DNA of 64,000 bases from Luzula sylvatica (GCA_946800325.1 OX326958.1:17882414-17946413), one strand, 5' to 3'; shown: positions 25,149 through 37,549, counted from the first letter of the stretch. The notes: generated by a model from the letters alone, not told the origin. A program made the numbers and translations.

Positions 25149-25212
25149 TTTGGCCTTGACTCGATCAATCGTACCAAACCCTCTCAAACTCAAATTCGGC
25201 ATACAGTCTTTA
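25149..25212 (-). pseudogene. Fragment of class III peroxidase exon 2
   Basis: About 64 bp (from tttggccttgactcgatcaa to caaattcgg and agtcttt) match the peroxidase exon 2 interior at about 21538-21601 with only a handful of differences. It would encode the stretch around [16 protein letters not shown] on the minus strand. Nothing else of the gene is present around it, so it is a stray fragment, same orientation as the parent, 3.6 kb upstream of it. Likely left by a truncated tandem duplication or by repair filler DNA; its mechanism is inferred. Confidence 0.85.
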
Positions 25213-26945
25213 TATATCGTATGCATATAATACTAATATATAATAATTAGTATATACATATATGATATAGTTAGTGGCAAATATTGGCATGATTATTGGG
25301 AGGGGCGGAATTTTTTTTACTGAAATTACGTTACAAAAAATAAATTAGAGAAAGAGAAAGAGGAGGCAAACAATAAAAATCGACACTTTATAATGATAAA
25401 ATACACCGAATATCTTAGATATATGCATTGTTCTTCAAAAAAACTTGGAGGGGGAGGGGAGATGAACAACTATACAAAAAATTATGCACTTTGAAAATAT
25501 GCCAGAATAATATTATCTTCGCCAAGTATTAAACATAGGTATATGCTAGTTTTAATGTTCATTTATTATTCATTTTAATATTTTTCTGTTATAATATTTT
25601 CAAGATGCATATTTTTTTAATGATCATTCATTGTTTTTTTTCTTCTACAAAAATGTTTTCAAGATTTCTAAAATAATATTTATCTGTCAAAATATTTTCG
25701 ATGTACATACTTTTTATATCATCGTTTATATTTTTATTACATGATGTTAATTTTTCATGAAAAATCTATAATAAATGAAATATTAAAATTATATAAATTT
25801 AACAGATAGTTTCTTTCATTTTTTTTAAAAATTAGTATTTGATCAAATATATGAATGGAGAATTTTAAATTAATGAAAAAAGAAAAATCAAAAATTAATT
25901 TAGTAAAATTAAATATGAAATATGGATGGGTATATTTTGGTCCAAAAATATATAACACTATCAAATGATAAGTTGAACTCTTATCGATGGTTTTTTGAAA
26001 TTAAAAGTAAAATCTAGTTTTGAAGAGGTTTTGAATATTCAAAAAGTTAGGGATTTATTAAAATTTTCAGAAAGCTTGGGGGTTTTTGATAATTTCTCAT
26101 TTTTTTAACTATGTTGATTATGGGCACTCTTTAATTAGCTGTCAAATTGTTGGTAATATTAGTATTAGTAAATACTAAAATACATTTCTTGTAACAATAT
26201 CTAGACCTAGAATGTCGTGGAAATTTTTCATGGGGATATGCGTATATACATTCTGATTTCGTAACATCTGTTGCTTATACTACAAACAAACATTTGCCAA
26301 TTACCATCAATTATTTGCCTAATAATTTCATTTTTGTAAATCAAGGACATGCATTGTTTGTAAATTCATTTTGATGCGTATGTTTAGGGCAAGGAAAAAG
26401 AAAAATACATACTGACCATATCGTCTCCAGTTTCTTTCTATGCAGGAATAATTATTAGCGTCTCCAGTTTCTCAATACACAAGATATACAAAAATAAAAA
26501 TAAGATGATTCTATGGTACATCTTTTTAAATTTTAATATTTTAATATTAATTAGATCTTCTTTGATTGTGTGAATGATAATTTATTTCTTATTTAAACAT
26601 AACAAAAAAATTAACTGAAAAAATTCTCAAATTATCCTTTTTAGTTTGTATATGATTTGAGAAAAAAAAAATGTAACACGAAAGTATTATTTTATGGAAA
26701 AATTTATTTTGTCTCCACAACTTCTCTCTCTCATATTCTATGCGTATTTCGAAAATGGTTAGTGGGGTAATAAGCAACCCAATTAACACACAAAAACGAA
26801 TTAATTGTTAATTCCAACGCACCAATATATACTAATTAATCATTAATTGGGTTTTACATATAAATTTAATATTAATTTGGTGTTATTTGGATTATTAATT
26901 AATCATTAATTATTACCATCGTGATGTTATGTGACAACAACAAGG
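25213..26945. other. Gene-free AT-rich stretch
   Basis: Only short ORFs of low-complexity Phe/Ile/Lys composition; none supported. Confidence 0.5.
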
Positions 26946-26949
26946 ATAA

Positions 26950-27085
26950 TTTTTTTTTTATATAATAAATTGAGAAAAATCATATGTCCTCCATTCATTG
27001 ATATCAATGGAGATCGAACCCATCAGCTCTCACAACATATGATTTCTTGTGTCTCAAACTCAACCAACTATGCTATGGACCCATT
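26950..27085 (-). mobile_element. Au-like SINE, near full length
   Basis: On the minus strand the element reads from a tRNA-like start (gggtccatagcatagttggttgag) through box-B-like ggttcgatctcc to a T/A-rich tail at about 26950. It is the most complete of the SINE copies in the window. Confidence 0.6.
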
Positions 27086-27526
27086 GACAAAATAAAAATT
27101 ATGAATTGTGAAATCATAATATATGACTTCTTAAATAATATTATTTGAATATTTGGCTACTTTCACATTCTACATTATAATATTTCATAGACTTACTGTG
27201 ATGGTACAGTTTGTAAGGACCGGAGAGGACCATATATGTATGGTACACTCCCAATGAAATATACTAACAAATTAAATGTGATGAGCTGGAACATGAAAAT
27301 TGTACCGTTGGGTTTGGGTTACCAAAGGCTTGCGTTTTAAGCCACTTCCCTGTGGGCAGTGGGATAATTGCCCCCAATTTCTCATCGTTAAGACCACTAA
27401 ACATGTCTTCCAATACTCAGTTCTTGTGGGCTTAACAATCTTTATAAAATTACTGTCCATGGGCTTGATATCAGGGAGATACAATAGCCCAATATTATGA
27501 TTTATGGATAGTTTAGAAATGACAGT

Positions 27527-27747
27527 CAGTGACGAATTTATTAAGGAACTAGAAAGCAACTGTCTTCTCTAAATTTTTGAACGATACTATATACATATAT
27601 ATATGATTATGCTAGTATATTTTACAATAGAACTAGAAAATTATGTACTATCGCTTCTTCCCAAAAAAAATGAGAATTTCTTACCGTAATTCCCCCCTTT
27701 CCTTAGATTACCATTTCTCCATTGATTTGAGACAAGATCCGTCACTG
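27527..27747. mobile_element. 221 bp non-autonomous hAT element
   Basis: Ends cagtgacgaattt and, reversed, cagtgacggatct. Flanks atgacagt (27519-27526) and atggcagt (27748-27755) differ by one base: an 8 bp target duplication. The interior resembles the 24770-24955 element (tgattatgctagtatatttta against tgaatatgctagtgtatttta). Confidence 0.75.
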
Positions 27748-28568
27748 ATGGCAGTCAGTCGAGTCGGATCAGCTTCGAAATAAATTATTTGGATATAATC
27801 TCTAGGGTCACGAATTATATGATTTTTGGGTTATTTGGATTTCAAATTATTTTGATTTTTGAATATTATGTTATTGTTGATTTATAATTTATAATATATA
27901 TAGAGGATGGGTAAGATACTTAAAACTATACCGGCGGCCCTTTGGTACTCAAAGCTTTTCTATCCTTGGATCCTTTAAGATTCGTGCTCCAGCCATAAAC
28001 GGAACGGTGAGGTTTAGGCCCTGTTCGGACATGCAGTTTTGGGGCATGGTTTATCTAGGAATCCTTGGAAGTTGCAGAATTGTTTTTTGAGTGTTCGGTG
28101 CTAAGTTAGGATGTACTGTTTGGGGATCTCTAAACTTAGAATACTACCAAAATCACATGGAAAACCAGGGTTAGAAAAACTTACCTCCAACTAGATTTTT
28201 GGAGAGAGAACAAATCACGTGTCTCCTTCTGCCTATTTCCCCTTTCTCTCTTTCTCTCTTCCTCCTGTTCTTCTCCGCGGCAAATTTTTTTGACAACAAT
28301 TTGGATGGTAAGAAGAAACGACGATTAAAGGAAGAGAAGATTAGCATGGCCCCTGCGCAAGGACGACACGCACAAATCGAGAAATGGTCCAAATTTTTTT
28401 TAATTTTTTTTTTTGCTGCAACCTTCTTTTGGTTCTTATCAGTTTCAGTTTGATTTTTTGTTCAGTTTTCGCTCTTAAATCTTAGCTGTTTGATCGTATT
28501 TTTATGCTATTTCTACTTCTTCGAACTCTCTTATTAATTTCGTCTGTTCATTGTTCAGGTCATTTGGT

Positions 28569-28665
28569 TTGGGGATAAAGGTCAAATTGGAGTTGAAGTG
28601 GGAATGAGATATCTATCAGATTGGGGATAAAGGTCAAATTGGAGTTGAAGTGGGAATGAGATATC
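28569..28665. repeat. 52 bp tandem duplication
   Basis: The block ttggggataaaggtcaaatt ... atgagatatc occurs twice in direct succession (offset 52), without differences over about 45 bp. Confidence 0.95.
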
Positions 28666-29208
28666 AATTTAAACATCGCATTAAATCTTTCCTGTCAAAT
28701 TTGAGAAATATTTTGTTGGATTTTTGTAAATGCTTGATCAATCTCTCTTAATCATAGGAAATGCACATTTCAATATTATTCGAGATGTATTATTTAGTAT
28801 TTGAATTGATGTTATTTAATATTTTTAATAGTGTTGGATTAATAGAATTATATTGGTTTTGAATTTTGAATTGATATCTTAAAATCATGCTCTCATAATA
28901 ATTGGATATGTCAGGTTATCTTATTTGGTTAATAGTAAGGATGATACATAATTTCATATGTGAGGTTATTGTATTTGCACGATGATTATCAGGTCCTTAT
29001 GTGTGTTGTTTTTATTCGAATTGATCTTAATTAATATTTAAATAGTATTGAATTAATATAATTATATAAATTTTGAATTTTATTGAATTTGTATAATTAA
29101 AACAATCTTTTCATAATTAATTGAGAATTAATGGCTAGTTTTTTTGAAATATCAATTGCATAAGAAATAATAAATTAATACATAATTAAAATGTATTTAG
29201 AAATTATT

Positions 29209-29263
<55 letters not shown>

Positions 29264-29422
29264 TCAAATTAATACATAATTAAAAATATAGTTAGAAAAA
29301 AATAAAATAATAATAATAATAATAATAATTATTATTATTGTAATTATTATTGGTAATAATTAAAAATTAATACATAAATAAAATGTATTTGAAAAATATT
29401 AATAATTACAATAATGTATTTA

Positions 29423-29471
<49 letters not shown>

Positions 29472-29475
29472 TAGT
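29209..29475. repeat. Clustered (TAA)n microsatellites
   Basis: Three TAA tracts (about 29209-29262, 29308-29330 and 29424-29471) separated by AT-rich spacers that repeat ttaatacataattaaaa, suggesting local duplication. Confidence 0.9.
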
Positions 29476-30567
29476 TAGAAATTAATAATATTTTGATATG
29501 ATTAAGAAATAAATATTATAGTTATAAAATTTCATAAGAAATAATACAATTATGAAATATTTTATTCATTTCCTACATCTAATCTTATGATTTTCATCAA
29601 ACACCTTTTAAACATCCTACACTCGCAGTTTTTACATTTTCCTGCTACCAGAGTTTCCTGATATTCATATATTGGTTTCCTGCAACTATGAGTTTCCTGC
29701 TGCTACACAAAACTGACCTAGCAAACACGCCCTTAATAATCTGTTTATTCATCCCGTCTAATTCTAATTTCTAACACCTGCTTCCTTCCTTCCTTTCTTG
29801 CCCGCTGGATACTACGAATTCTCCTCTCAGTCATGGCGAACTGAAGAGACAATCGTAGCCCTTCTTCTTGCGAACTCAAGAGACGGCGAAATAGGCAAAG
29901 AAAAGGTGAAAATCCTGACCCTAGTAGCGCCCCTTTCTTCTTCTAGCGTCGTGGTAACTTAACCCTAGTTGCTCAATCTCAGTTTTGTGCGGTGAGTGTT
30001 AGTCCTGTTTCTGGTATTATGATTGGAACTGGCGAATGTTAGCCCTAATCCACTTATGGGTTATGGCATTGTTAAACCTAGTTGCTCAATTTAACTTCTA
30101 CATGTGATATTGTGCTGGTTGGAATTAGTATCCCAAATTGAGCAATTCAAAGGAGAACTATGCAAAATGCAGGGGAACTATTGTGCTGGTTGGTATTACT
30201 ATAGAGATGATTAAATTATACATAACCTTGATTATTAATTTTTGTGTGTCGAAATTGCAAAAGCCCCTGCCTTGATGGAAAATATAGTGGTTTTTCTTTA
30301 AATTTCTTAAGAATGGAGTTCCTTTAGTAATTTCCAACAAGGCAGTTTTTTTGTATTTTACACATGATGCGAGGGCTTTTTATGCAAATTCCTTTTTAAC
30401 TGTTGTTCATATTTTATTTTAATTTTATGTGATATTATTTTAAGTTTTTCTTTTCAATATGATTTAGTTCATGGATGGAGCTTGGATATTAAAAGGAGAT
30501 ATTGTGCTCCCGACCAGGTGAATAAAAATGTAGATATTGTAAGACTTTTGAATTAATTCATGGATGA

Positions 30568-30732
30568 GAATTTCTTAATTTTCAGGGAATGGAACAAAAT
30601 AGGTTCGTGTAAATGACCCTGAATTCTGGTCCTCGAACAGGCTAAAACAAAATAATTTCTTAATTTTCAGGGGATAGAACAAAAAAGGTTAGCGTAAATG
30701 ACACTGAATTTTAGTGCTCTAACAGTTACAAA
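30568..30732. repeat. 84 bp imperfect tandem duplication
   Basis: The segment atttcttaattttcagggaa ... gaacag is followed by a diverged copy atttcttaattttcagggga ... taacag at an offset of about 84 bp. Each copy contains a good splice-acceptor-like ttttcag. Confidence 0.8.
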
Positions 30733-32312
30733 ATTAATTTGTTTGTTTTTCTTTTCTTTCAGGCTCCTCATAGAACCTTTGGTTTGAGAGCTCTGTGAAG
30801 TCGAAAATCGCACTAAAGAGAGATGAATAAATAAGTGAAGGAGAAACTATGATGTTGCGTTTATGTGGTGATATTAGGGTATTTTTGTATAATATATCAT
30901 GTATGATTTTGTTGAAATATTATTGAATGAGTTTGTATAACGATGTTGTCGAATCGGTATCTTCTAATAACAAAATTACTATATTTTTTTTTTTCAATTG
31001 ATACTAGACATGTAACAATTGGTACCAACCATTTTACACTTTCATTCCTAATTCTCATGTTTTATGTCATTCTGCATTTCACCTTGACAAAAGAAAATAA
31101 TGTCCTTGAATTAATGTGAAGATCATTATTACAAAAAACAACATCCTTGTATTCCACACATACATATAACACCAATTTGTATGATAGTTCCATAAGTTGA
31201 CACATACAAATAATTACATGACCAAATCAACCTATATATATACATAGTACAAATAGCGTTGGTATAATTACATAACAATTTCAATAATTTGAATAATTAC
31301 AACAATAATTACAACTATTTACGCGTACCGTCTATAAACTCCAAACCAACCAAGTGTAATATCAACAGGCAAACAACAACCACCTATTTTCTCCCCAAAG
31401 CTCGACTCTCTTAGACATGCATCGAGCTATACGCACAGTACATAAAATCTGCTCAGTACACGAGCAGACACATGTATTGATTAATTAATAATCATTGATA
31501 GTCTCTGAAACTATTTTGTGCTTTTGTTTGTATCAACCAAAGTCTGAAAAAATAATAATGAATGATCTCCATCTTATCATATAGTCTGAACACTTAGGAA
31601 TGGAATATCAATAATTAGATTTATTGAACATAAAATCAAGGGTATATTTGAAACTTACAGCAATTATCAAGCCTTAATTCACGACAGCTGAAGAAAGCTC
31701 CGAAGCTCTAATTCCCTGAGTTATATGAGACTCAGTATTAGGATCATATGACAAATAAGAACCTAAATTAATAATAATAGGTTAGAACTGATCGCATAGG
31801 TCTATATGAGCAATAAGAAGTGAAATTGAGAAACTAACACTAATCGTTAATTTGCATAAACAAGGGTTACCTGAACATTAGAAGAAGTGGCGAGTCCTCT
31901 GTGATTGATCGATTTACTGTTTTCTCGCCTCAATGCTACTAGAAGAAGGAGATGCAAGTCAATCAAGGGTTTTCATGCCTATCGATTATGGATTCCTCGC
32001 ATCAGCCTTGGAAGAAGGTTTGCTCACCTCTGTGTCATCGAGCAAAGGTTTCGTCTCTAGAAGGGGCGATTCGATCTATTTTTTACGCATTCTATCAACA
32101 TCACCGAGAGAGCGGTCTTCTCCGCCATCGCCTCGAGGCAATCTTCGAGTTAAGGAATGAACGGAATGAGGGCATGAGTTGAAACGGAACGAACAAACGG
32201 ACGAAGATACTGGCCGTTTTGTTTATCATTTGAGCACAGATCTTAGAGAGATCTAAGGGTAGAAAAGCTTTGAGTACCAAAGAGCTGATACTTAGTTAAG
32301 TATCTTAACCAT

Positions 32313-32315
<3 letters not shown>

Positions 32316-32348
<33 letters not shown>
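32316..32348. repeat. (TA)n microsatellite at the right edge of the TIR element
   Basis: About 16 TA units directly abut the right end at 32314, consistent with insertion into a TA-rich target. Confidence 0.95.
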
Positions 32349-32350
<2 letters not shown>

Positions 32351-34260
32351 CATTTTAGTGTCGAATAAATTATTAACAGAAAAAATTAAAGATTCGGGAA
32401 ATAAATGTATATGGTTTATACTGAATTCGGATAGTGATCGGGTTAATTTATTGTTATATCATGATACTAATAAATTTCAATTTTGAGATTATGCAGGTTC
32501 GAGTTTTGTTTAATTTGATTTCGGGTTGTGAGTCACTCGTATTGCAAGTCAATCGGACAAAGGATCATTTCGGTCACGATATCATTCGGATCATTGATCG
32601 TTCGGATAACGTGTCATTTGGTGTTTGGTTTGTTTCCGGTGACGTGTCATTCGTGTTTCGGTTCGTTGGGGGTGACGTGTCATTGAAATTTCGGTTTCGG
32701 TTCCGAGTCATTCGGTTTCGGCTCAAGTTCAAATTCGGATATTTGACTTCTCAATCTTTTTCGTATCGGATTCACACGATTCGGGTTATTTTTATAGCCA
32801 TGTCACGTATTACCTCCTCGAATTGGATATCCACAATAAAAGGAACTAATAACAATGAGTTTAATTTGCAAAATTCAAACAGCCACACTCATTTTAATTT
32901 ATAAAATCAGAAAGGTTAGATTTGTTTGAAGTTTGATTCAAGATTGTTAAATAACTCGTTTAATTTTATTAAGCCGAATTTGTTTGATAATAAACAAATC
33001 TCTGTTAACCGAATAACTCATCTAATCCATGATTGTTAAATCAGTATTCGAAAATTCTAATTTTATTAATACCTAATTTATGTTTTCCCTTCTCTCCATT
33101 TCTCCGCACGACACTTCTCTGAAACTCTAATAACCCTAACCCTAAACACATACGCCACACAACATCATCTTATTATTGTTATAGTTTAATTTAATAATTC
33201 AATATGAATGAATTAAAATAGGGTGGAGTTCAATAGACAACATCATTGTATGGTCACGACGAGGCGAAGATTATTTTTCGAAATATAACCATCAAAATGA
33301 AATTTGAGCCGTAAAAACATGATCAATCACTTAAGAATGTTGTAGATTTAATTCATGATAACATAATTTTTTTTTTATCATATTCATCATAAAATGTAAA
33401 TAAAATTGAAGGCCAAAAATATTTACAATATGATTCATTATAAAATAAATTTCATTTAGTTTGCATTGAATTCAATCTAAATAATTTAGATAAGCTCATG
33501 ATAAAGTTTTATTGTATTTCGAGTTTACTATATGAATTGAACCGTTAGTAAAAAAATATATAGACAGTACGAAGACGTCAGGAATAAGATTTGTTTTCGA
33601 CCGGCAGCCCGTCAATAAAAAAGAATGGTATTTACATTTGATCGTGTCATCAATACAAATATATATTAATACGTCGAAGCGTGTTTAAAAACAACGGCCT
33701 TCATATATACTCTTCTCCCGTCGACGATGCACCAATTTATTGTAATTTTTTTCAAAGAAATAATCTTTTATCGAAATGACAATTGTGAAAATACGTTATC
33801 GATTATGTTAAAAAAAATAAAAAAATCATAATAACATTTCTACAATATATTCGAACGATATTAATCATATCTAAACAGTTAAAATTTAATTTTGAGAGTA
33901 AAACGTCTTTATTCCCATTGAACGTACAAGAACGTTGGTCATCCGAACCTTAAAAACTCCACCCTTTAAAATATATATTTTAAATTTGAAAATTTACAAA
34001 AATTTGAATGAGTATCAAACAAACTAAATGGTTGAATTTGTTTAGGTCGAAATCGAAAAAAAAAAATGTTCCAAACTAAATGTGAGTAGAACCTAAACTT
34101 GAACTGGATCAGCTTGTTCTTGTACTGCCAACTAAGGTACGTCCTCCGTCTTCTAGTGCCTCGAACCTGCCTGCGGCCGTCATTGAACGCCGTTAGACGT
34201 TTAGATAATATTTATGTAAATATTTAAGCCCTTCCGTTAAGGCGTTAAGATCCGTGAAAT
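32349..34260. other. Gene-free; TTCGG-rich low-complexity patch
   Basis: From about 32530 to 32790 the sequence is full of ttcgg and cggtttcggt steps and gtgacgtgtcatt repeats. The 156-residue ORF over it is a translation of this repetition (Phe/Arg/Val-rich) and is not taken as a gene. A telomere-like aaccctaaccctaaac lies near 33125. The last 150 bp before 34264 are less AT-rich and may belong to the APO4 promoter. Confidence 0.5.
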
Positions 34261-34263
34261 ACA

Positions 34264-34580
34264 ATGGATCATTGGATCCATATTTCTATTGAGCACGAGG
34301 AACGCACGAGGGAGGGGTCTCCAATCTACGGACTTCCTCCTCCTGCGAGGTTAGGTTTGTCTGAGAACGAGCTTCGATCTTCAATCGTTCTCGAGGCATA
34401 CATCATCTCTTGTTCGATTCTCATTTACGAGTTTATCGTAATCGTCTCAGAAGGTAACCTAATATATTTTTTTGCATGATAATTGTTGGGATTTACTGTG
34501 TGAATGTGTGTTTATCGTATGACTCGCAACTGTTTGATGAAATGCCTGAGTGAATTTTTCTTGCTTTAGTACACAATTAG
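34264..34580 (+). promoter_or_regulatory. APO4 5' leader with intron and possible 66-residue uORF
   Basis: A GT-AG intron fits from 34454 (gaag|gtaacc) to 34569 (ctttag|tac). With it removed, the ATG at 34264 opens a 66-codon frame ending in TAG at 34578-34580, 19 bp before the APO4 start and not in frame with it. Whether the transcript starts early enough to include this ATG is unknown. The intron is inferred from splice signals only. Confidence 0.4.
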
Positions 34581-34599
34581 CTTGCTTGGTACAATACTA

Positions 34600-35786
34600 A
34601 TGGCTTTGATGCGTGAAGTGAAGCGGTATTTATATGAAAGCATCAATTACTACTCGGTGAATCAGAGGTTATACAGTTCGAAAATTAATTGGAAGGAGTT
34701 GAGACCCATGATCCTTAAACGGGTTAGAAATCGCGCCAATGACTATCCAGTAAAGGACATGATACCAGTGGCAGAGGAGGTAATTAAGGCAAGAGAAATC
34801 CTCACACAAGGCATCTCTTCTCTACTCAGAATCGTCCCTGTTCACTCTTGCAAGTAACTGAATTCAAAGAATCAAAACATAAATCTATATTTTTCAACGA
34901 AAAATTTCAATAATCCAAACCCTATTTTGATATTTTCTAGATTTTGTCCTGAGGTATACGTAGGCCAAAAAGGACACGGATTGAGAACCTGTCACGGGTT
35001 CAAACGGGTCGGAAAAAACCGGGCCCACAAATGGATCCCAGCCAAGTTAAACGACATTATCGTCCCGGTCGAAACCTACCACCTCGTAAACCCGTTTCAA
35101 GGCGAAATCATAAATCACGACGAAAGATTTAATTCTTCACGAATCCCCGCTATACTCGAGCTCTGCTACCAAGCCGGCGCCGATTTTCCCGAAACACCCT
35201 CTCCTTTAAACGGTACCAATCGAACATTGAATTATTGGGTTCTATAATTTATTCAATTTGGTCCTTGTATTTTTTTTTTTTTTTGGCACAGAGATATCAA
35301 TTGAATCGAGTAATAACGAGCAAATAGTTTCTTTGGCGAACATGACGATCGAAGCATGGGAGATACTAAGACAAGGTGTACAAAAGCTCCTCCTTGTATA
35401 TCCTGCCAAAGTTTGTAAATTTTGTTCTGAAGTACATGTGGGCCCCTCAGGTCATAAGGTTTGCAAAAAAAAAAATGCAAATTATTTAATTTATACATAA
35501 ATTTCATTAAAATTTATAATTTTTGAAGGTAAAGACGTGTGGGATGTACGAGAGCGAGGAATGGAAGGGGGCGCACATGTGGAAACGGGCTGAGGTGGAC
35601 GATTTGGTGCCGCAGAAAATCATGTGGCACAGAAGGCCGCACGATCCCGAAGAGCTAGTGGATGAGGGGCGTGAATTTTACGGGCATGCGCCAGCTGTCG
35701 TCGGTATTTGTGCGCGGGCTGGGGGGAGAGTGCCTGCGAAGTATTTCTGCATGATGAAAGTTTATGGCTTGGCCCCGTATAAATAG
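34600..35786 (+). CDS. APO4: APO protein 4, mitochondrial-type
   Basis: Four exons, 34600-34853, 34941-35212, 35292-35458 and 35529-35786, give 316 residues, slightly shorter than Arabidopsis APO4. The frame is open five codons or so upstream only from a TTG, so the ATG at 34600 (MALMREVKRYLYE) is chosen. A presequence-like basic N-terminus is followed by LRPMILKRVRNRANDYPVKD, then two APO repeats: CKFCPEVYVGQKGHGLRTCHG (about 84-104) and CKFCSEVHVGPSGHKVKTCG (about 220-239), each with the paired CxxC and GHxxxxC residues of a zinc- or cluster-binding site. The close IMWHRRPHDPEELVDEGREF is typical. APO proteins bind RNA and support intron splicing or complex biogenesis in organelles; APO4 is the mitochondrial member needed for complex I. 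Targeting is inferred. Confidence 0.94.
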
Positions 35787-36748
35787 TTGAAACTACATTA
35801 TATTGTTTTGATGTAGTTGTAAATTATATTGTTTCGGAGGAGGAAGATGAAATTTTTTTTTTTTGGTGTTTGAATTTATGTAATGAGAATATGTAGTTTC
35901 GTGATGTTGATGAGTTAAGTTAAGTTATTCGATTAAATATTTTAGTCAAGGTCTTTTATTGTTTGTCAAATAAATATAAAATAGATTTAAAGAAATATTT
36001 ATATTTAACCATTTAAATATATATTATATTTGTATTTCTTTTTTGTGATGTCGATCATATTTTTGTAATGATAAACGAAACTTTATCTCGAATTTTAATT
36101 GATACTTTTTAAATTGCAATCAGTGAGATATCTTGTATTTACTAAAGTTATATTCTCTCCAATGAATAAATATCTAATGTTTTAAAAATCAAACTTCCAT
36201 CCGAATTACAAATCAAATAAAAATGTACATAATTTTTTATTTACTAATAGTTTCGTGATTTGAAGGACTTTTATAAAGTATAAAATTAGTTCCACAAAAT
36301 TATCTATTTCAAATGTCATGTTTTATTTCATTCATTCATTGATTTTTTTTTTTTTTACTCTCTTATTTTACATATGGACTCTCGAGATAAAATGTCACAA
36401 ATGGAATAATTTATCTTTAATAATTGCATGAGCTCTAATTAACTGTTATTTAGAAATTAATAATTAAAAACAAAGACAAATTTGTCATTATAATTACAAA
36501 AACGATCGATTCGTTAATAGTAAGCATCCAAAAAATAATTTCACACATCAATTCATCTAAAACATAATTTATAATTTACGCATCGACTTAATAACCAACG
36601 TAATAAGCATACAAAATTATAAATAAGTTCGAATCTCTGAATTAATAACAAAATACCAAACTCAAAAGACAAATCTATCATAAGTGCAATATATCGTTAC
36701 GTCACAATTAGCAAGACCAAAATGAGACGAAATGACTACTTCACATTA
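35787..36748. other. Gene-free AT-rich stretch
   Basis: Begins with the APO4 3' UTR. No other gene or repeat recognised. Confidence 0.5.
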
Positions 36749-37100
36749 CTAGACCCAAAAACCCCCTTCGCAGACATCGAAAACTTGTTTTCCATTGTCA
36801 TGATCGCCATCCACCACCATACCCGCAAATTCAAGCTCTTTGTCCCTTTCCATTGCATCGGTAACGCGCGTAATGGCTTTAGCTACTCGAGAAACTTCTG
36901 ATTGGAAGGAACATTCATTTATCTCCCGCTTCTTCCTCGTCCGAGCCTCGAGAGGTGTCCCGAGTGGAGACATGGAAGACTTAGCATATTGACCCGTCGC
37001 GACATTATTGCGACGCACTAGCAACACTTTTCTGAAGAATTGATTGCATGCTTTGATCCCGTAGAGACCGAGTTCGATTTCTTCCCTACATATATCTTGT
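36749..37100 (-). CDS. Unrecognised ORF, possible last exon or gene fragment
   Basis: An open frame of about 115 codons ending at 36749, with no ATG at its 5' end. The first plausible boundary is an acceptor-like tatgtag near 37088, so it may be a terminal exon or a truncated copy. The composition is coding-like and not AT-driven: a segment PLGTPLEARTRKKRE near the middle, a likely amphipathic helix VSRVAKAITRVTDAMERD, then an acidic tail. The basic patch followed by a helix recalls the C-terminal part of Myb/SANT-like transposon-derived proteins, but I cannot name it. Upstream minus-strand sequence (37149-37370) gives no convincing partner exon. Confidence 0.3.
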
Positions 37101-37379
37101 ACAATCAAAATCAAAATGCTATTAATTAGTTAGTGTCTAAGGTTAGGATCAAGAACATTGGTGGTGTTTATGATATTTGGGACTCCCAATCTTCTGTTGA
37201 AATCGGTTTGTGAGCAAAATTAGAGAAATCGGAAAAACCAAGCTGCAAGAAATACTAATTGCCCAAACAGACCTGAATGTCAAGAATCGAAAGCAAATCA
37301 AAGAAACCAGTGGACCATTCGAAGACAAAAAGGAGAGAGAGAGAGAGAGAGTAAAGTTTTGTCCCGCCAATTTTTATCC

Positions 37380-37549
37380 AAATGCTTGAATCCAATTATC
37401 CAAATACAATCCACACAGCACGTAAACACAAACACTGTGGTGATGTTCGAAAAAATGAATAATATGGATTAGTAAAAAAATAAAATGGATTAAATTTCAA
37501 CAAAAATATAAAAAATATAAAGTAGCTTCAAATATTGGCACTAAAAATC
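37380..37549. other. Short spacer
   Basis: AT-rich, no feature seen. A (GA)n tract lies just before it, at about 37333-37351. Confidence 0.4.

Larger units (their letters stand above)
28017..29732. mobile_element. 1.7 kb PIF/Harbinger-like element inside a TIR
   Basis: Ends ggccctgttcgg and, reversed, gggcgtgtttgc fit the Tourist/PIF-style terminus, with further similarity to cagtttt. A tta trinucleotide flanks both sides (28014-28016 and 29733-29735), the usual PIF/Harbinger target duplication. The interior has no transposase ORF but several TAA microsatellites and a 52 bp tandem duplication. Confidence 0.7.
27905..32314. mobile_element. 4.4 kb long-TIR (Mutator-like) element with nested insertion
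   Basis: The left arm begins ggatgggtaagatactta and includes ctttggtactcaaagctttt. The right arm, reversed, reads ggatggttaagatacttaac with the same ctttggtactcaaagctttt. Similarity continues about 150 bp inward (taaacg.aacgg, then tctgtttattcatcccg against tccgtttgttcgttccg) once the nested element at 28017-29732 is removed. The insertion site is TA-rich, so the target duplication cannot be read. The core (29736-32200) has no transposase; it has splice-like and genic-looking pieces without a sustained frame, so it might be a non-autonomous or Pack-MULE-type element. Class inferred from TIR length. Confidence 0.7.

Noticed and set aside
32434..32904. 156-codon plus-strand ORF
   Set aside because: It covers a TTCGG-rich low-complexity patch, giving Phe/Arg/Val repetition, and has no homologue I recognise.
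33120..33145. Telomere-like aaccctaaccctaaac
   Set aside because: Only about two units; common as telo-boxes and chance sequence in plants.
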